Assembly (NCBI RefSeq): GCF_030128875.1
Contig: NZ_CP124620.1
Coordinates: 3,286,001 to 3,350,000 of the forward strand
DNA length: 64,000 nt
DNA from: Stenotrophomonas sp. BIO128-Bstrain
GTDB taxonomy: Bacteria > Pseudomonadota > Gammaproteobacteria > Xanthomonadales > Xanthomonadaceae
Direction: 5' to 3'
In this document: positions 37,871 through 46,726 of the stretch, one piece after another
Layout of the letters: the number at the start of each line of letters is the position of its first letter
Numbering within the stretch: position 1 is the stretch's first letter
Made by a program: the position numbers and the translations under genes
Notes under the pieces: model-generated
Database searches by the model: none
The model's input: the letters and a program-made list of their open reading frames with translations, nothing else
What the model was told of the DNA's origin: nothing

Positions 37871-38077
37871 ATGCGCCTGTTGATCGCCCTGATCTTTCCC
37901 TGGTTCGCCTTCTTCACCATCGGCCGCCCGATCACAGGCATCCTCAACGTCTCGAAGGTAGAGCCGACTGTCAGTCGGCTGTCCTTGTCTGGCTGGCGGC
38001 CCGCCGCGATCTGGGCCGCCTACGCGGTCTCACAGTTCCATACCGACCAGAAGATCCGCCGCGCCTTCGGGCGCTGA
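37871..38077 (+). CDS. YqaE/Pmp3-like small membrane protein, altered by a GTAG repeat
   Basis: A 68-residue protein that looks like the YqaE/Pmp3 family (PF01679), small two-helix membrane proteins linked to membrane potential and salt stress in other organisms. The first helix, [20 protein letters not shown], and the start of the second, [22 protein letters not shown], fit the family. Between them, where a hydrophobic run leading into GW is expected, there is [14 protein letters not shown]. Residues 30-38 are read from a GTAG palindrome at 37958-37982. The frame stays open because GTA-GAG avoids the TAG. The product may be a changed or non-functional version. The ATG at 37871 is used; a TTG precedes it directly. 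Confidence 0.7.
   Translation: MRLLIALIFPWFAFFTIGRPITGILNVSKVEPTVSRLSLSGWRPAAIWAAYAVSQFHTDQKIRRAFGR
37958..37982 (+). repeat. GTAG palindromic repeat inside the yqaE-like coding sequence
   Basis: GTAG, arms AGCCGACT and AGTCGGCT around GTC, then GT. The layout of four, eight, three, eight and two bases matches the other GTAG repeats of the window exactly, although the arm sequence differs. It starts exactly at codon 30 of the gene. Confidence 0.75.
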
Positions 38078-38120
38078 GCTTCCGGCACCCCCACTTTCCG
38101 TATTCGATCCTGGTTCCCGC

Positions 38121-40889
38121 ATGACCCAACTCGCCTCCAGCTACGACCCGAAAACCTTTGAAACCGCGCTGTACGACGCGTGGGAGAATGCCGGCCATTT
38201 CAAGCCGTCCGGCAAGGGCGAGCCGTACACCATCCTGCTGCCGCCGCCGAACGTGACCGGCACGCTGCACATGGGCCATGCCTTCCAGCAGACCCTGATG
38301 GATGCGCTGGTGCGCTACCACCGGATGCGCGGCTACGACACGTTGTGGCAGGTCGGCACCGACCACGCCGGCATCGCCACCGAAATGGTGGTGTCGCGCA
38401 ACCTGGCGCTGGCCAACACCGGTGAGACCCGCGATTCGCTGGGCCGCGACGGCTTCATCGAGAAGGTGTGGGAGTGGAAGGCGCAGTCCGGTGACACCAT
38501 CGAGCGCCAGATGCGCCGCCTGGGCACCTCCAGCGACTGGTCGCGCAGCACCTTCACCATGGACCCGCAGCCGTCCGAAGCGGTGGTCGAGGCGTTTGTG
38601 CGCTGGCACGAGCAGGGCCTGATCTACCGTGGCCAGCGCCTGGTCAACTGGGATCCGGTGCTGAAGACCGCCATCTCCGATCTGGAAGTGGAAAGCGTTG
38701 AGGAAGACGGCTTCCTGTGGTCGATCAGCTACCCGCTGGCCGATGGCAGCGGCACCCTGACCGTGGCCACCACCCGCCCGGAAACCATGCTCGGCGATAC
38801 CGCGGTGATGGTGCACCCGGACGACGAGCGCTATGCGCATCTGATCGGCAAAATGGTGAAGCTGCCGCTGACCGACCGCGAGATCCCGGTGATCGCCGAT
38901 GATTACGTCGACCGCGAGTTCGGTACCGGTGTGGTCAAGGTCACCCCCGCGCACGATTTCAACGATTACCAGGTCGGCCTGCGCCACAACCTGCCGATGA
39001 TCAACCTGTTCACCCCGGTGGCGGCGATCAACGACAACGCCCCGGAGAAGTACCGCGGGCTGGACCGTTACGAAGCGCGCAAGGTGATCCTGGCCGAGCT
39101 GGAAGACCTCGGCATCCTGGTCGAGACCAAGGCGCACAAGCTGCAGGTGCCGCGCGGTGATCGTACCCAGCAGGTGATCGAGCCGTACCTCACCGACCAG
39201 TGGTTCGTGAAGATGGACGTGCTGGCCAAGCGCGGCCTGGAGCTGGTCGAGAACGGCAGCATCCAGTTCGTCCCGGCCAACTGGATCAACACCTACCGCC
39301 ACTGGATGGAGAACATCCAGGATTGGTGCATCAGCCGCCAGCTGTGGTGGGGCCACCGCATTCCGGCGTGGTTCGACGACGCGGGCAACTGCTATGTCGG
39401 CCGTGATGAAGCCGAGGCCCGCGCGAAGAACAACCTCGCTGCCGACCTCGCCCTGCACCAGGACAGCGACGTGCTGGAGACCTGGTTCTCCTCGCAGCTG
39501 TGGCCGTTCTCCACCCTGGGCTGGCCGAACGAGCAGGCGATGGACGCGCGCGGTTTCGAGCGCTACCTGCCGTCGTCGGTGCTGATCACCGGGTTCGACA
39601 TCATCTTCTTCTGGGTGGCCCGCATGATCATGGCCACCGACAGCTTCACCGGGAAGATTCCGTTCAAGGACGTCTACATCACCGGCCTGATCCGCGATGC
39701 GCAGGGCCAGAAGATGTCCAAGTCCAAGGGCAACGTGCTCGACCCGCTGGACATCATCGATGGCATCTCCATCGAGGACCTGGTCGCCAAGCGCACCACC
39801 GGCCTGATGAAGCCCAAGGACGCGCCGAAGATCGAGAAGGCGACCCGCCGCGAATTCCCCGAGGGCATCATCGCCCACGGTGCCGATGCGCTGCGCTTCA
39901 CCATCGCCGCGCTGGCCACCCACGGCCGCGATATCAAGTTCGACATGAACCGCGCCGAGGGCTACAAGAACTTCTGCAACAAGCTGTGGAACGCCAGCCG
40001 CTTCACCCTGATGAACACCGAGGGCAGCAGCTTCACCGGCGTGCCGCAGCCGCGTACCGATGCCGAGCGCTGGATTCTGGCACGCCTGGCCGCGGTCTCG
40101 GCCGAAGCGCAGACGCATTACGCCAACTACCGCTTCGATCTGCTGGCGCAGTGCCTGTACGAATTCGCCTGGAACGAGTTCTGCGATTGGTTCCTGGAAC
40201 TGACCAAGCCGGCCCTCAACGGTGCCGACGCCGACGATGCCAACAGCACCCGCCACACCCTGCTGTACGTGCTCGAAGCGCTGCTGCGCCTGCTGCACCC
40301 GCTGACCCCGTTCGTCACCGAGCAGCTGTGGCGCCAGGTCGCCCCGCGCCTGGGCATCACCGACGACACCATCTCGCTGCGTCCGTACCCGACCGCCGAG
40401 GAGTTCGCGGGTGATTTCGCCCGTGCCGAAGCCGACGTGGAATGGCTGAAGTCGATGGTCAACGCGCTGCGCCGCGTGCGCAGCGAGTTGAACGTGCCGC
40501 CGTCCAAGCTGGTGCCGCTGCTGCTGCAGGGTGGCAACGACGACGACCGCGCGCGCATGACCCGTTTCACCTCGTCGCTGTCTTTCCTGCTCAAGCTGGA
40601 GCGCATCGAATGGCTGGCCAACGGCAGCGACACGCCGCCGGCCGCCGCTGCGATCGTGGGCGATCTCACCCTGCTGGTGCCGCTGGAGGGCCTGGTCGAT
40701 CTGGGCGCCGAACGCGCGCGCCTGGACAAGGAAATCGCCCGGGTGGAATCGGAGAAGGAAAAGAGCGAGACCAAGCTGGCCAAGTTCACCGACAAGGTGC
40801 CCGCGGCCGTGGTCGAGCAGGAGCGCGTGCGCCTGGTCGAATGGACCGCCCAGCTGGATGGCCTGCGCTCGCAGCGCGCGAAGCTGTAA
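38121..40889 (+). CDS. valS: Valyl-tRNA synthetase
   Basis: ValS charges tRNA-Val in the cytoplasm and edits threonine errors. The 922-residue class I enzyme shows [15 protein letters not shown] with the HIGH-type motif HMGH near residue 51, a CP1 editing domain with [20 protein letters not shown], the KMSKS motif as [14 protein letters not shown], and an anticodon-binding domain. A C-terminal coiled-coil arm is visible ([26 protein letters not shown]). Length is close to the usual 950. It follows holC and the yqaE-like gene; the gene is followed by a GTAG repeat array rather than a classic terminator. Confidence 0.97.
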   Translation: MTQLASSYDPKTFETALYDAWENAGHFKPSGKGEPYTILLPPPNVTGTLHMGHAFQQTLMDALVRYHRMRGYDTLWQVGTDHAGIATEMVVSRNLALANTGETRDSLGRDGFIEKVWEWKAQSGDTIERQMRRLGTSSDWSRSTFTMDPQPSEAVVEAFVRWHEQGLIYRGQRLVNWDPVLKTAISDLEVESVEEDGFLWSISYPLADGSGTLTVATTRPETMLGDTAVMVHPDDERYAHLIGKMVKLPLTDREIPVIADDYVDREFGTGVVKVTPAHDFNDYQVGLRHNLPMINLFTPVAAINDNAPEKYRGLDRYEARKVILAELEDLGILVETKAHKLQVPRGDRTQQVIEPYLTDQWFVKMDVLAKRGLELVENGSIQFVPANWINTYRHWMENIQDWCISRQLWWGHRIPAWFDDAGNCYVGRDEAEARAKNNLAADLALHQDSDVLETWFSSQLWPFSTLGWPNEQAMDARGFERYLPSSVLITGFDIIFFWVARMIMATDSFTGKIPFKDVYITGLIRDAQGQKMSKSKGNVLDPLDIIDGISIEDLVAKRTTGLMKPKDAPKIEKATRREFPEGIIAHGADALRFTIAALATHGRDIKFDMNRAEGYKNFCNKLWNASRFTLMNTEGSSFTGVPQPRTDAERWILARLAAVSAEAQTHYANYRFDLLAQCLYEFAWNEFCDWFLELTKPALNGADADDANSTRHTLLYVLEALLRLLHPLTPFVTEQLWRQVAPRLGITDDTISLRPYPTAEEFAGDFARAEADVEWLKSMVNALRRVRSELNVPPSKLVPLLLQGGNDDDRARMTRFTSSLSFLLKLERIEWLANGSDTPPAAAAIVGDLTLLVPLEGLVDLGAERARLDKEIARVESEKEKSETKLAKFTDKVPAAVVEQERVRLVEWTAQLDGLRSQRAKL

Positions 40890-40897
40890 GCGCACGG

Positions 40898-41087
40898 GTA
40901 GAGCCACGCCATGCGTGGCTGCTTCTGCGGGGCCAGGGTAGAGCCACGCCATGCGTGGCTGCTTCTGCGGGGCCAGGGTAGAGCCACGCCATGCGTGGCT
41001 GCTTCTGCGGGGCCAGGGTAGAGCCACGCCATGCGTGGCTGCCTTCCGGGGCGGGATGGCGTGCAGCCACCCATGGGGTGGCTCTAC
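40898..41087. repeat. GTAG repeat array: four tandem 40-bp copies and one inverted copy
   Basis: GTAG with arms AGCCACGC and GCGTGGCT around CAT recurs at 40898, 40938, 40978 and 41018, an exact period of 40 bases. The 17-base spacer-like tail after each palindrome is identical in the first three units and differs in the fourth. An inverted relative with AGCCACCC/GGGTGGCT arms ends at 41087. The array begins nine bases after the valS stop. The remainder of the gap to 41181 holds no gene. Confidence 0.9.
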
Positions 41088-41181
41088 CCTGGGCCGATAA
41101 CGTAGGTAGGGCCCGGCCCGCGCGGTTACGGGCCCGATGGCTGCCCATCTGCGGCATGATGCGGGTTCGTCCACGGATTGA

Positions 41182-42021
41182 ATGACCGCCGACACGATGT
41201 CGCTGTCCCTCTTCTGCATCGTGCTGTTCGCCGCCCTGCTGCATGCCAGCTGGAACGCGATCGTCAAACGCGGCACCGACACGCTGCTGACCACGATCCT
41301 GGTCACCGGCTCGGCGGCGGTGATCGCCGCGATCGCGCTGCCGTTCATGCCCACACCCGCCGCGCAGAGCTGGCCATGGCTGGCGACCTCGACCCTGCTC
41401 CAGGTCGGGTATTACGTCCTCGTCGCACGTACCTACCAATTGACCGACATGAGCGCGTCCTACCCGCTGATGCGCGGCTGCGCGCCGATCCTGGTGGCGC
41501 TGATCAGCACGCTGTTTCTGGGTGAGCGCCTGGCGTGGATCGCGTGGAGCGGAATCGCGCTGATCTGCCTGGGCATCCTGTGCATGACCCGCGGCACCTC
41601 GCGCCAGCATCTGTGGCTGCCGTTGCTCAATGCCGGCGTCATCGCCACCTACACCTTGGTCGATGCCTGGGGCGCGCGCCACTCGGGCGCCGCGGTGAGT
41701 TACACCCTGTGGCTGTTCCTGCTCTCCGGCCTGCCCCTGCCCCTGTGGGCGCTGTGCACCCGCGCCGGCGCGCTGCGTGACTATGCCCGCCGCAACTGGG
41801 CCTACGGCATCGTGGGCGGGTTCGGGACACTGATCTCCTACGGCCTGGCGCTGTGGGCCATGACCGTGGCGCCGGTTGCGATGATCGCCGCGCTGCGCGA
41901 AACCTCGATCCTGTTCGGCATCCTGATCTCGGCCTGGATCCTGCACGAACGGGTCACCCGCCAACGCTGGATCGCCGCCGGCCTGATCGTGCTCGGGGCA
42001 GTGGTGCTGCGGATCACGTAG
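41182..42021 (+). CDS. DMT-superfamily (EamA-type) permease
   Basis: A 279-residue inner-membrane transporter of the drug/metabolite superfamily with about ten hydrophobic segments in two EamA repeats. The N-terminal FCIVLFAALLHASWNAIVKRG and the mid-repeat QLTDMSASYPLMRGCAPILVALIST are typical of the family, as is RETSILFGILISAWILHER in the second repeat. The substrate cannot be told. The start at 41182 is the first ATG; the one five codons later (MSLSLF) is an alternative. The stop TAG is formed by the first bases of a GTAG repeat, so the C-terminus may have been set by that element. It is not in an operon. Confidence 0.85.
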   Translation: MTADTMSLSLFCIVLFAALLHASWNAIVKRGTDTLLTTILVTGSAAVIAAIALPFMPTPAAQSWPWLATSTLLQVGYYVLVARTYQLTDMSASYPLMRGCAPILVALISTLFLGERLAWIAWSGIALICLGILCMTRGTSRQHLWLPLLNAGVIATYTLVDAWGARHSGAAVSYTLWLFLLSGLPLPLWALCTRAGALRDYARRNWAYGIVGGFGTLISYGLALWAMTVAPVAMIAALRETSILFGILISAWILHERVTRQRWIAAGLIVLGAVVLRIT

Positions 42022-42110
42022 AGCCACCCCATGGGTGGCTGCGCCTGTCTACGACAGCCACACCCCGTACGGGCCGGATCGAACAGCAGCCACCCATGGG
42101 GTGGCTCTAC
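42018..42110. repeat. Pair of inverted GTAG repeats between convergent genes
   Basis: A plus-strand copy at 42018-42042 and a minus-strand copy at 42086-42110, both with arms AGCCACCC and GGGTGGCT around CAT, face each other between the permease and rimI genes. Bases 42019-42021 are the stop codon of the permease gene. Head-to-head pairs could form one long hairpin in RNA and end transcription in both directions. Confidence 0.85.
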
Positions 42111-42119
42111 ATCGGGACG

Positions 42120-42617
42120 TCAGAGCGGCGGCATCACCTGGATGTCGTCGTCGACCAGCTCGATCGCCATCACCAGCGCATCCTCGCGCCCGTCGCGGGC
42201 GGGGTAATAGCGCGGCCGGCGGCCGATCTCATTGAACCCTTCGCTGTGGTACAGGGCCACGGCCGAGGTATTGGACGGGCGCACTTCCAGGAACACGCGG
42301 TGCGCGCCATGGTCGCGTGCCAGCTTCACCAGCGCGCGCAGCAGGTAGCGGCCGTGGCCACGGGACTGGCACAGCGGGTCCACACAGATGTTGAGGATAT
42401 GGGCTTCATCGGCAGCGATGCTGAGCAGGCCGTAGCCCATCAGCAGGCCGTCCTCTTCCATCGCCAGGCCGGGATAACCGGCACGCAGGCAGTCCTGGAA
42501 GATGCCGCGGGTCCACGGGTACGGGTAACCGCGCACCTCGATGGCCATCACCGCATTGAGGTCGCTTTCGCGCAGCGCGCGCAGCGACAACGGCCGCGGC
42601 GAGCTCACCGCACTCAC
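42120..42617 (-). CDS. rimI: Ribosomal protein bS18 alanine N-acetyltransferase RimI
   Basis: RimI acetylates the N-terminal alanine of ribosomal protein S18. The 165-residue GNAT protein has the family opening LRALRESDLNAVMAIEVRGYPYPWT, the acetyl-CoA loop CVDPLCQSRGHGRYLLRALV and the C-terminal LEVRPSNTSAVALYHSEGFNEIGRRPRYYP in typical order. The GTG at 42617 is chosen because it overlaps the TGA of the upstream gene as GTGA. That adjacency to a small polymerase-like gene mirrors the holD-rimI order of E. coli and Pseudomonas. The gene ends beside the GTAG repeat pair. Confidence 0.93.
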   Translation of the reverse strand: MSAVSSPRPLSLRALRESDLNAVMAIEVRGYPYPWTRGIFQDCLRAGYPGLAMEEDGLLMGYGLLSIAADEAHILNICVDPLCQSRGHGRYLLRALVKLARDHGAHRVFLEVRPSNTSAVALYHSEGFNEIGRRPRYYPARDGREDALVMAIELVDDDIQVMPPL

Positions 42618-43096
42618 GACCGGCCCCGTTTGCGCAGGGCGCGCAGCTGCGGCCACAACGCGCGCTTGGCGGCGGCGCTGCTGCGCAGTTCATCCAGGTT
42701 CCAGCTGGCCATCAAGACTTGGGTGTCCGGCTCGGCCGGGTTGCAGCCGGAGGCGCGTAGCAGGGCGATCTGCAGGCGATCGGGCATCCGCACCGCGGCG
42801 CGGCGGCCTCCGCCTGCGCGTGCCGGCGTGGCCGCCGGAACGGGCGGCGGCGCGCCTTCTTCGACCGTGCGCGGCGCGCTTCGGCGCACCGGTGCGGGCG
42901 CATCCACCGCCGGTGCCGGCCGCGACTGGCGCACGGGCACGGACGACTCTGCGAGCGGCGCCGCGCTGAGCTGCACATCAGGTACGGCAGCGGCCTCCGG
43001 CTCGACACTGCCGTCGACGAACACCGTATAGCCCATCGCCTGCAGCCAGGACTGCTGCGCCGGCGACCACAATGGCGGCAGCGCCTGCCCGCTCAC
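42614..43096 (-). CDS. Candidate DNA polymerase III psi subunit (HolD-like)
   Basis: A 160-residue protein of uncertain family that I propose as a divergent psi subunit, which bridges chi and the clamp loader. The N-terminus has LWSPAQQSWLQAMGYTVFVDG, comparable with the start of E. coli psi (WQLQQLGITQW). A proline/alanine-rich disordered stretch covers about 45-95. The C-terminal part, RLQIALLRASGCNP and AAAKRALWPQLRALRKRGRS, recalls the ALWQQI helix at the end of psi. The gene is coupled by GTGA overlaps to both pssA upstream and rimI downstream; holD sits directly before rimI in E. coli and, by published work, in Pseudomonas. The function is inferred from position and short motifs only. 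Confidence 0.5.
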   Translation of the reverse strand: MSGQALPPLWSPAQQSWLQAMGYTVFVDGSVEPEAAAVPDVQLSAAPLAESSVPVRQSRPAPAVDAPAPVRRSAPRTVEEGAPPPVPAATPARAGGGRRAAVRMPDRLQIALLRASGCNPAEPDTQVLMASWNLDELRSSAAAKRALWPQLRALRKRGRS

Positions 43097-43872
43097 GCGT
43101 TCGGCTCGACCGTCTTGCGGGTGCGCTGCCACGCCCAGTAGCACGGGCCGGACAAGGCATACACCACGCCTACCGCGAACAGCACGCGCGGCAGATCGAT
43201 GACCATGATCGCGATGGCGATCGGCACCAGGGCCAGCGCCAGGAACGGCACGCGATCGGCGCGCGGTCCTTTCTCGCCACTGCCCTTGAAGCTCCAGAAG
43301 CGAATCCGGCTCACCATCAGCAGCGCCGCCACCAGGGTCACGCCCAGCGCGACATAGCGCAGCTGGTTGCCGTCCCAGCCGAGGTTGCCATCGGCGAAGG
43401 CCCAGACGAAGGACATCATCAGGCCCGCGGCGGCCGGGCTGGCCAGGCCGATGAACCAGCGTTTATCGACCACGCTGACCTGGGTATTGAAACGGGCCAG
43501 GCGCAGCGCGGCGCAGGCGGCATACAGGAAGGCGACCGCCCAGCCGACGCGGCCCATCACCGGGTCGTCGAACTTCAGCCAGGACAGCGACCAGTGGTAC
43601 ATCACCAGGGCCGGGGCCATGCCGAAGCTGACCAGATCGGCCAGCGAGTCGTACTGCACGCCGAATTCGCTGCTGGTGCCGGTCAGGCGGGCCACGCGGC
43701 CGTCCAGGCCGTCCATGACCGCTGCGACAAACACCGCGACCGCGGCATTCACGAAGTCGCCGTTGGCCGCGGCGATGATCGCGTAGAAGCCGGCGAACAG
43801 GCCTGCGGTGGTGAACAGGTTGGGCAGCAGGTAAATGCTGCGCGAGCGCGGCGGGGGTTTCATCTGATCCAT
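43093..43872 (-). CDS. pssA: CDP-diacylglycerol--serine O-phosphatidyltransferase
   Basis: PssA makes phosphatidylserine, the precursor of phosphatidylethanolamine, at the inner membrane. The 259-residue protein has the CDP-alcohol phosphotransferase motif with its spaced aspartates and glycines in [32 protein letters not shown], seen here in pieces DGLDGRVAR and [11 protein letters not shown]. About seven to eight hydrophobic segments are visible. It is the membrane-spanning subclass II type rather than the E. coli PLD-like type. It heads a coupled three-gene unit with the holD-like gene and rimI. The start at 43872 ([18 protein letters not shown]) is the only good one; the internal Met three codons on is possible. 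Confidence 0.93.
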   Translation of the reverse strand: MDQMKPPPRSRSIYLLPNLFTTAGLFAGFYAIIAAANGDFVNAAVAVFVAAVMDGLDGRVARLTGTSSEFGVQYDSLADLVSFGMAPALVMYHWSLSWLKFDDPVMGRVGWAVAFLYAACAALRLARFNTQVSVVDKRWFIGLASPAAAGLMMSFVWAFADGNLGWDGNQLRYVALGVTLVAALLMVSRIRFWSFKGSGEKGPRADRVPFLALALVPIAIAIMVIDLPRVLFAVGVVYALSGPCYWAWQRTRKTVEPNA

Positions 43873-43944
43873 GCGGCCAGTTTAGCTTGCCAGCACCGGC
43901 CCGGGGTGCTGCAATCGCGGTTCTGCCCCGTTCCCGGAGTTGCC

Positions 43945-44319
43945 ATGCGTGCCCTGTCCCGTCTGAGCGGCCTGCTGCTGCTCGCCAGCGCCACGGCCAG
44001 CGCCGGCACTGTCTACAAGTGGAAAGATGCCAACGGCGTCACCCAGTATTCGGAGAAGCCACCGGCCGGGCAGAAGTACGAGGCCCGCCAGGTCGAGAAC
44101 CGGGACCCGCTCCCGCGCGAGACCGCCGCCGCCCCGGCCGAGAACAAGGCCTGCACCGACGCCCGCGGCAATCTCACCCTGCTCAACGGGCCGGGCAAGG
44201 TCATGCAGGACGCCGATGGCGACGGCACGGCCGATACCGCCCTGACCGACGAGCAGCGCAGCGCCCAGAAGACCCTGGCCGAGGCCGCCATCCAGGCCTA
44301 CTGCACCCCCAAGGCCTGA
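43945..44319 (+). CDS. Secreted DUF4124-domain protein
   Basis: A 124-residue exported protein with a signal peptide ([19 protein letters not shown]) and a DUF4124 domain directly after it, recognisable by [22 protein letters not shown]. Such proteins are common in this group and are often periplasmic; their function is not known. The rest has one cysteine pair (KACTDA and AYCTPKA) that may form a disulfide. The ATG at 43945 has GGAG five bases upstream. The gene lies between pssA (divergent) and proS, 98 bp ahead of the latter. Confidence 0.8.
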   Translation: MRALSRLSGLLLLASATASAGTVYKWKDANGVTQYSEKPPAGQKYEARQVENRDPLPRETAAAPAENKACTDARGNLTLLNGPGKVMQDADGDGTADTALTDEQRSAQKTLAEAAIQAYCTPKA

Positions 44320-44417
44320 GCCACCGGCCCCGTCGAGGCGGCCAAAACCAACCGCAACACCCATCGCGGCGGCCGGACTGGCAGAATATCGGCTTCTGCC
44401 GTTCAGCGAAGCCGACG

Positions 44418-46109
44418 ATGCGCCTCTCCCAGTTCCACCTGCACACCACCAAGGAAACCCCCAGCGACGCGGAGCTGACCAGCCACCGCTTGATGCTGCG
44501 CGCGGGCATGATCCGCAAGCTGGCCTCGGGGCTGTACACCTGGTCGCCGCTGGGCCTGCGCGTGCTGCGCAAGGTCGAGCGCATCGTGCGTGAGGAAATG
44601 GAGCGCGCCGGCGCGGTGGAATTCCAGATTCCGACCATCCAGCCCAAGGAACTGTGGGAAGCCACCGGCCGCTGGGAAAAGTTCGGCCCGCAGCTGCTGA
44701 AGCTCAAGGATCGCAAGGAGCAGGTGTTCTGCTACAGCCCGACCGCGGAAGAGGCTGCCGCTGACTTCGCGCGCCAGGAGCTGTCCAGCTACAAGCAGCT
44801 GCCGGTCAATTTCTTCCAGATCCAGACCAAGTTCCGCGATGAGATCCGCCCGCGCTTCGGCGTGATGCGCTCGCGCGAATTCCTGATGAAGGATGCCTAT
44901 TCCTTCCACCTGCACGATGCGTGCCTGGTGCGCGAATACGAGAACATGAAGTCGGCCTACAGCCGCATCTTCACCCGCCTGGGCCTGGATTTCCGCATGG
45001 TGCAGGCCGACTCCGGCGCGATCGGTGGCGACGCCTCGCAGGAATTCCACGTGATCGCCGAGTCGGGCGAAGACGCGCTGGTGTTTTCCACCGGCTCGGA
45101 TTACGCGGCCAACATGGAAGCGGCCATCGCCGCGGCCCCGGGCGAGCGCCCGGCCGCCAGCGAAGCGCTGCGCAGGATCGATACGCCCACGCAGAAGACC
45201 TGCGAAGCCGTCGCCGCCCTGCTCGGCCTGGGCCTGGAGCGCACCGTCAAGTCGGTCGCGATCATGAGCGAGGCCGGCTTCGTGCTGGCGCTGGTGCGCG
45301 GCGATCACGACGTCAATGAAATCAAGCTGGGCAAGGTCGAGGGTCTGCAGGGCTACCGCATGGCCAGCGAGGCGGAGATCGCCACGCATCTGGGCAGCGA
45401 GCCGGGCTTCCTCGGCCCGCTCAATCCGGCCCAGCCGATCCGCATCGTGGCCGACCGCGACGTCGCCGCGCTGGCCGATTTCGTCATCGGTGCCAACGAA
45501 GCCGGTGCCCATATCGCCGGCGTCAACTGGGGCCGCGACCTGCCCGAACCGGAAGTGGCGGACATCCGCAACGCCAAGGCCGGTGATCGTGCCGCCGATG
45601 GCGGTGAACTCAAGATCGCGCGCGGCATCGAAGTCGGCCATGTGTTCCAGCTCGGCCGCCAGTATGCGCAGGCGTTGAATGCGACCGTGCTTGACGAAAA
45701 CGGCAAGGCTGCGGTGTTGGCGATGGGCTGCTACGGCATCGGCATTTCGCGCATCGTGGCGGCGGCGATCGAACAGAATCACGACGATGCCGGCATTATC
45801 TGGCCGGACGCGATGGCGCCGTGGCAGGTCGTGGTCTGCATGATCAATCCGAAGCAGGACGAGACCGTGTCGTCCACCGCCGCCGAGCTGCTTGCGCAGT
45901 TGCAGGCCGCCGGCCTGGATGTGGCGCTGGATGACCGCGGCCTGCGCCCGGGCGCGATGTTCGCCGACATGGAACTGATCGGCGTCCCGCACCGGATCGT
46001 GGTGTCCGAACGCGGCGTCGCCGCCGGCACGTTCGAGTACCGCGCGCGCAATGCCGCCGAAGCGGAGGTCCTCGACAAGGACGCGCTGCTGGCAAAATTG
46101 ACGAAGTAA
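44418..46109 (+). CDS. proS: Prolyl-tRNA synthetase (bacterial type with editing insert)
   Basis: ProS charges tRNA-Pro. The 563-residue class II enzyme starts [20 protein letters not shown]. It has motif 1 around [20 protein letters not shown], motif 2 around [25 protein letters not shown], an inserted YbaK-like editing domain (about 225-400) with [28 protein letters not shown] in the expected place, and motif 3 as [20 protein letters not shown]-terminal anticodon-binding domain ends the protein. The ATG at 44418 matches the family start. The gene has its own terminator. Confidence 0.97.
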   Translation: MRLSQFHLHTTKETPSDAELTSHRLMLRAGMIRKLASGLYTWSPLGLRVLRKVERIVREEMERAGAVEFQIPTIQPKELWEATGRWEKFGPQLLKLKDRKEQVFCYSPTAEEAAADFARQELSSYKQLPVNFFQIQTKFRDEIRPRFGVMRSREFLMKDAYSFHLHDACLVREYENMKSAYSRIFTRLGLDFRMVQADSGAIGGDASQEFHVIAESGEDALVFSTGSDYAANMEAAIAAAPGERPAASEALRRIDTPTQKTCEAVAALLGLGLERTVKSVAIMSEAGFVLALVRGDHDVNEIKLGKVEGLQGYRMASEAEIATHLGSEPGFLGPLNPAQPIRIVADRDVAALADFVIGANEAGAHIAGVNWGRDLPEPEVADIRNAKAGDRAADGGELKIARGIEVGHVFQLGRQYAQALNATVLDENGKAAVLAMGCYGIGISRIVAAAIEQNHDDAGIIWPDAMAPWQVVVCMINPKQDETVSSTAAELLAQLQAAGLDVALDDRGLRPGAMFADMELIGVPHRIVVSERGVAAGTFEYRARNAAEAEVLDKDALLAKLTK

Positions 46110-46113
46110 TGAC

Positions 46114-46143
46114 AAAGGCCGGGTGAATAACCCGGCCTTTTCA
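46114..46143 (+). terminator. Rho-independent terminator of proS
   Basis: AAAGGCCGGGT and ACCCGGCCTTT around a short GAATA-type loop form a hairpin immediately after the proS stop, followed by a T run. Confidence 0.85.
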
Positions 46144-46176
46144 ATGGCGGACCCGGTTTCAATAACTCCGGTTTGT

Positions 46177-46206
46177 TTGTGTATTTCGCAAAAGAGAATG
46201 TATGCT
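46177..46206 (+). promoter_or_regulatory. Possible promoter of the H-NS-family gene
   Basis: TTGTGT at 46177-46182 and TATGCT at 46201-46206 with an 18-base spacer stand in an AT-rich stretch between proS and the H-NS-like gene. The predicted leader is about 50 bases. Confidence 0.4.
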
Positions 46207-46261
46207 GTTTCCGACGCCAAGGACCGGCTCACCCTGTCCTTCATATATTGCGGAGTAGTAG

Positions 46262-46639
46262 ATGAGTATCGACCTGAGCGGCCTGTCCGCCAAAGAGCTG
46301 GGCGCGCTGATCAAGAACGCCAAGAAGCAGCAGACCATCGTGGCCAAGCGTCCGGCGATCACCAAGGTCCGCGCACAGCTGACCAAGCTGGCCAAGGCCC
46401 AGGGCTATTCGGTGGAAGAACTGTTCGGCGGTGCCGCCCCGGCCGCACGTGGCCGTGCCGCGAGCAAGGCCACCAAGGCCCCGGCCAAGGCCGTGCGCAA
46501 GCTCGGCAAGGTCGCTCCGAAGTATCGCAACCCGGCCAACCCGAAGGAAACCTGGACCGGCCGTGGCAAGCAGCCGCGCTGGCTGGCTGCGCATACTGCC
46601 AAGGGCAAGAAGGTTGAAGAGTTCCTGATCAAGAAGTAA
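46262..46639 (+). CDS. H-NS-family nucleoid protein
   Basis: A 125-residue basic protein of the H-NS histone-like family, which binds AT-rich DNA and silences genes, often acquired ones. The N-terminus is a short helical oligomerisation region (LSGLSAKELGALIKNAKKQQ), followed by an Ala/Lys-rich linker (ARGRAASKATKAPAKAVRK) and the C-terminal DNA-binding motif KYRNPANPKETWTGRGKQPRWL, matching the TWTGRGRxP loop of the family. The size fits the Xanthomonas Xrv-type members. A GGAG sequence lies six bases before the ATG. It is a single-gene unit. AT-rich regions in this window, such as that before the autotransporter, are candidate targets. Confidence 0.88.
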   Translation: MSIDLSGLSAKELGALIKNAKKQQTIVAKRPAITKVRAQLTKLAKAQGYSVEELFGGAAPAARGRAASKATKAPAKAVRKLGKVAPKYRNPANPKETWTGRGKQPRWLAAHTAKGKKVEEFLIKK

Positions 46640-46663
46640 GCCGGTCAGTCACTGCTTCACATG

Positions 46664-46690
46664 AAAACGCCGGCCTCGCGCCGGCGTTTT
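46664..46690. terminator. Bidirectional terminator between the H-NS-like and ThrE-like genes
   Basis: AAAACGCCGG and CCGGCGTTTT around a seven-base loop make a stem with A and T runs on both sides, so it can end both convergent transcripts. Confidence 0.85.
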
Positions 46691-46726
46691 CGTACCCGTT
46701 GATGGCGCGCGCGGTGACCGGAAGGG

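Noticed and set aside
40898..41042. Regular 40-bp repeats as a possible CRISPR array
   Set aside because: The units are contiguous and the parts between palindromes are themselves identical, so there are no unique spacers; no cas genes are present.
37971..41354. A 1,127-codon open frame antisense to valS
   Set aside because: Covers valS and the GTAG array without any domain; the repeat array only extends it by chance.
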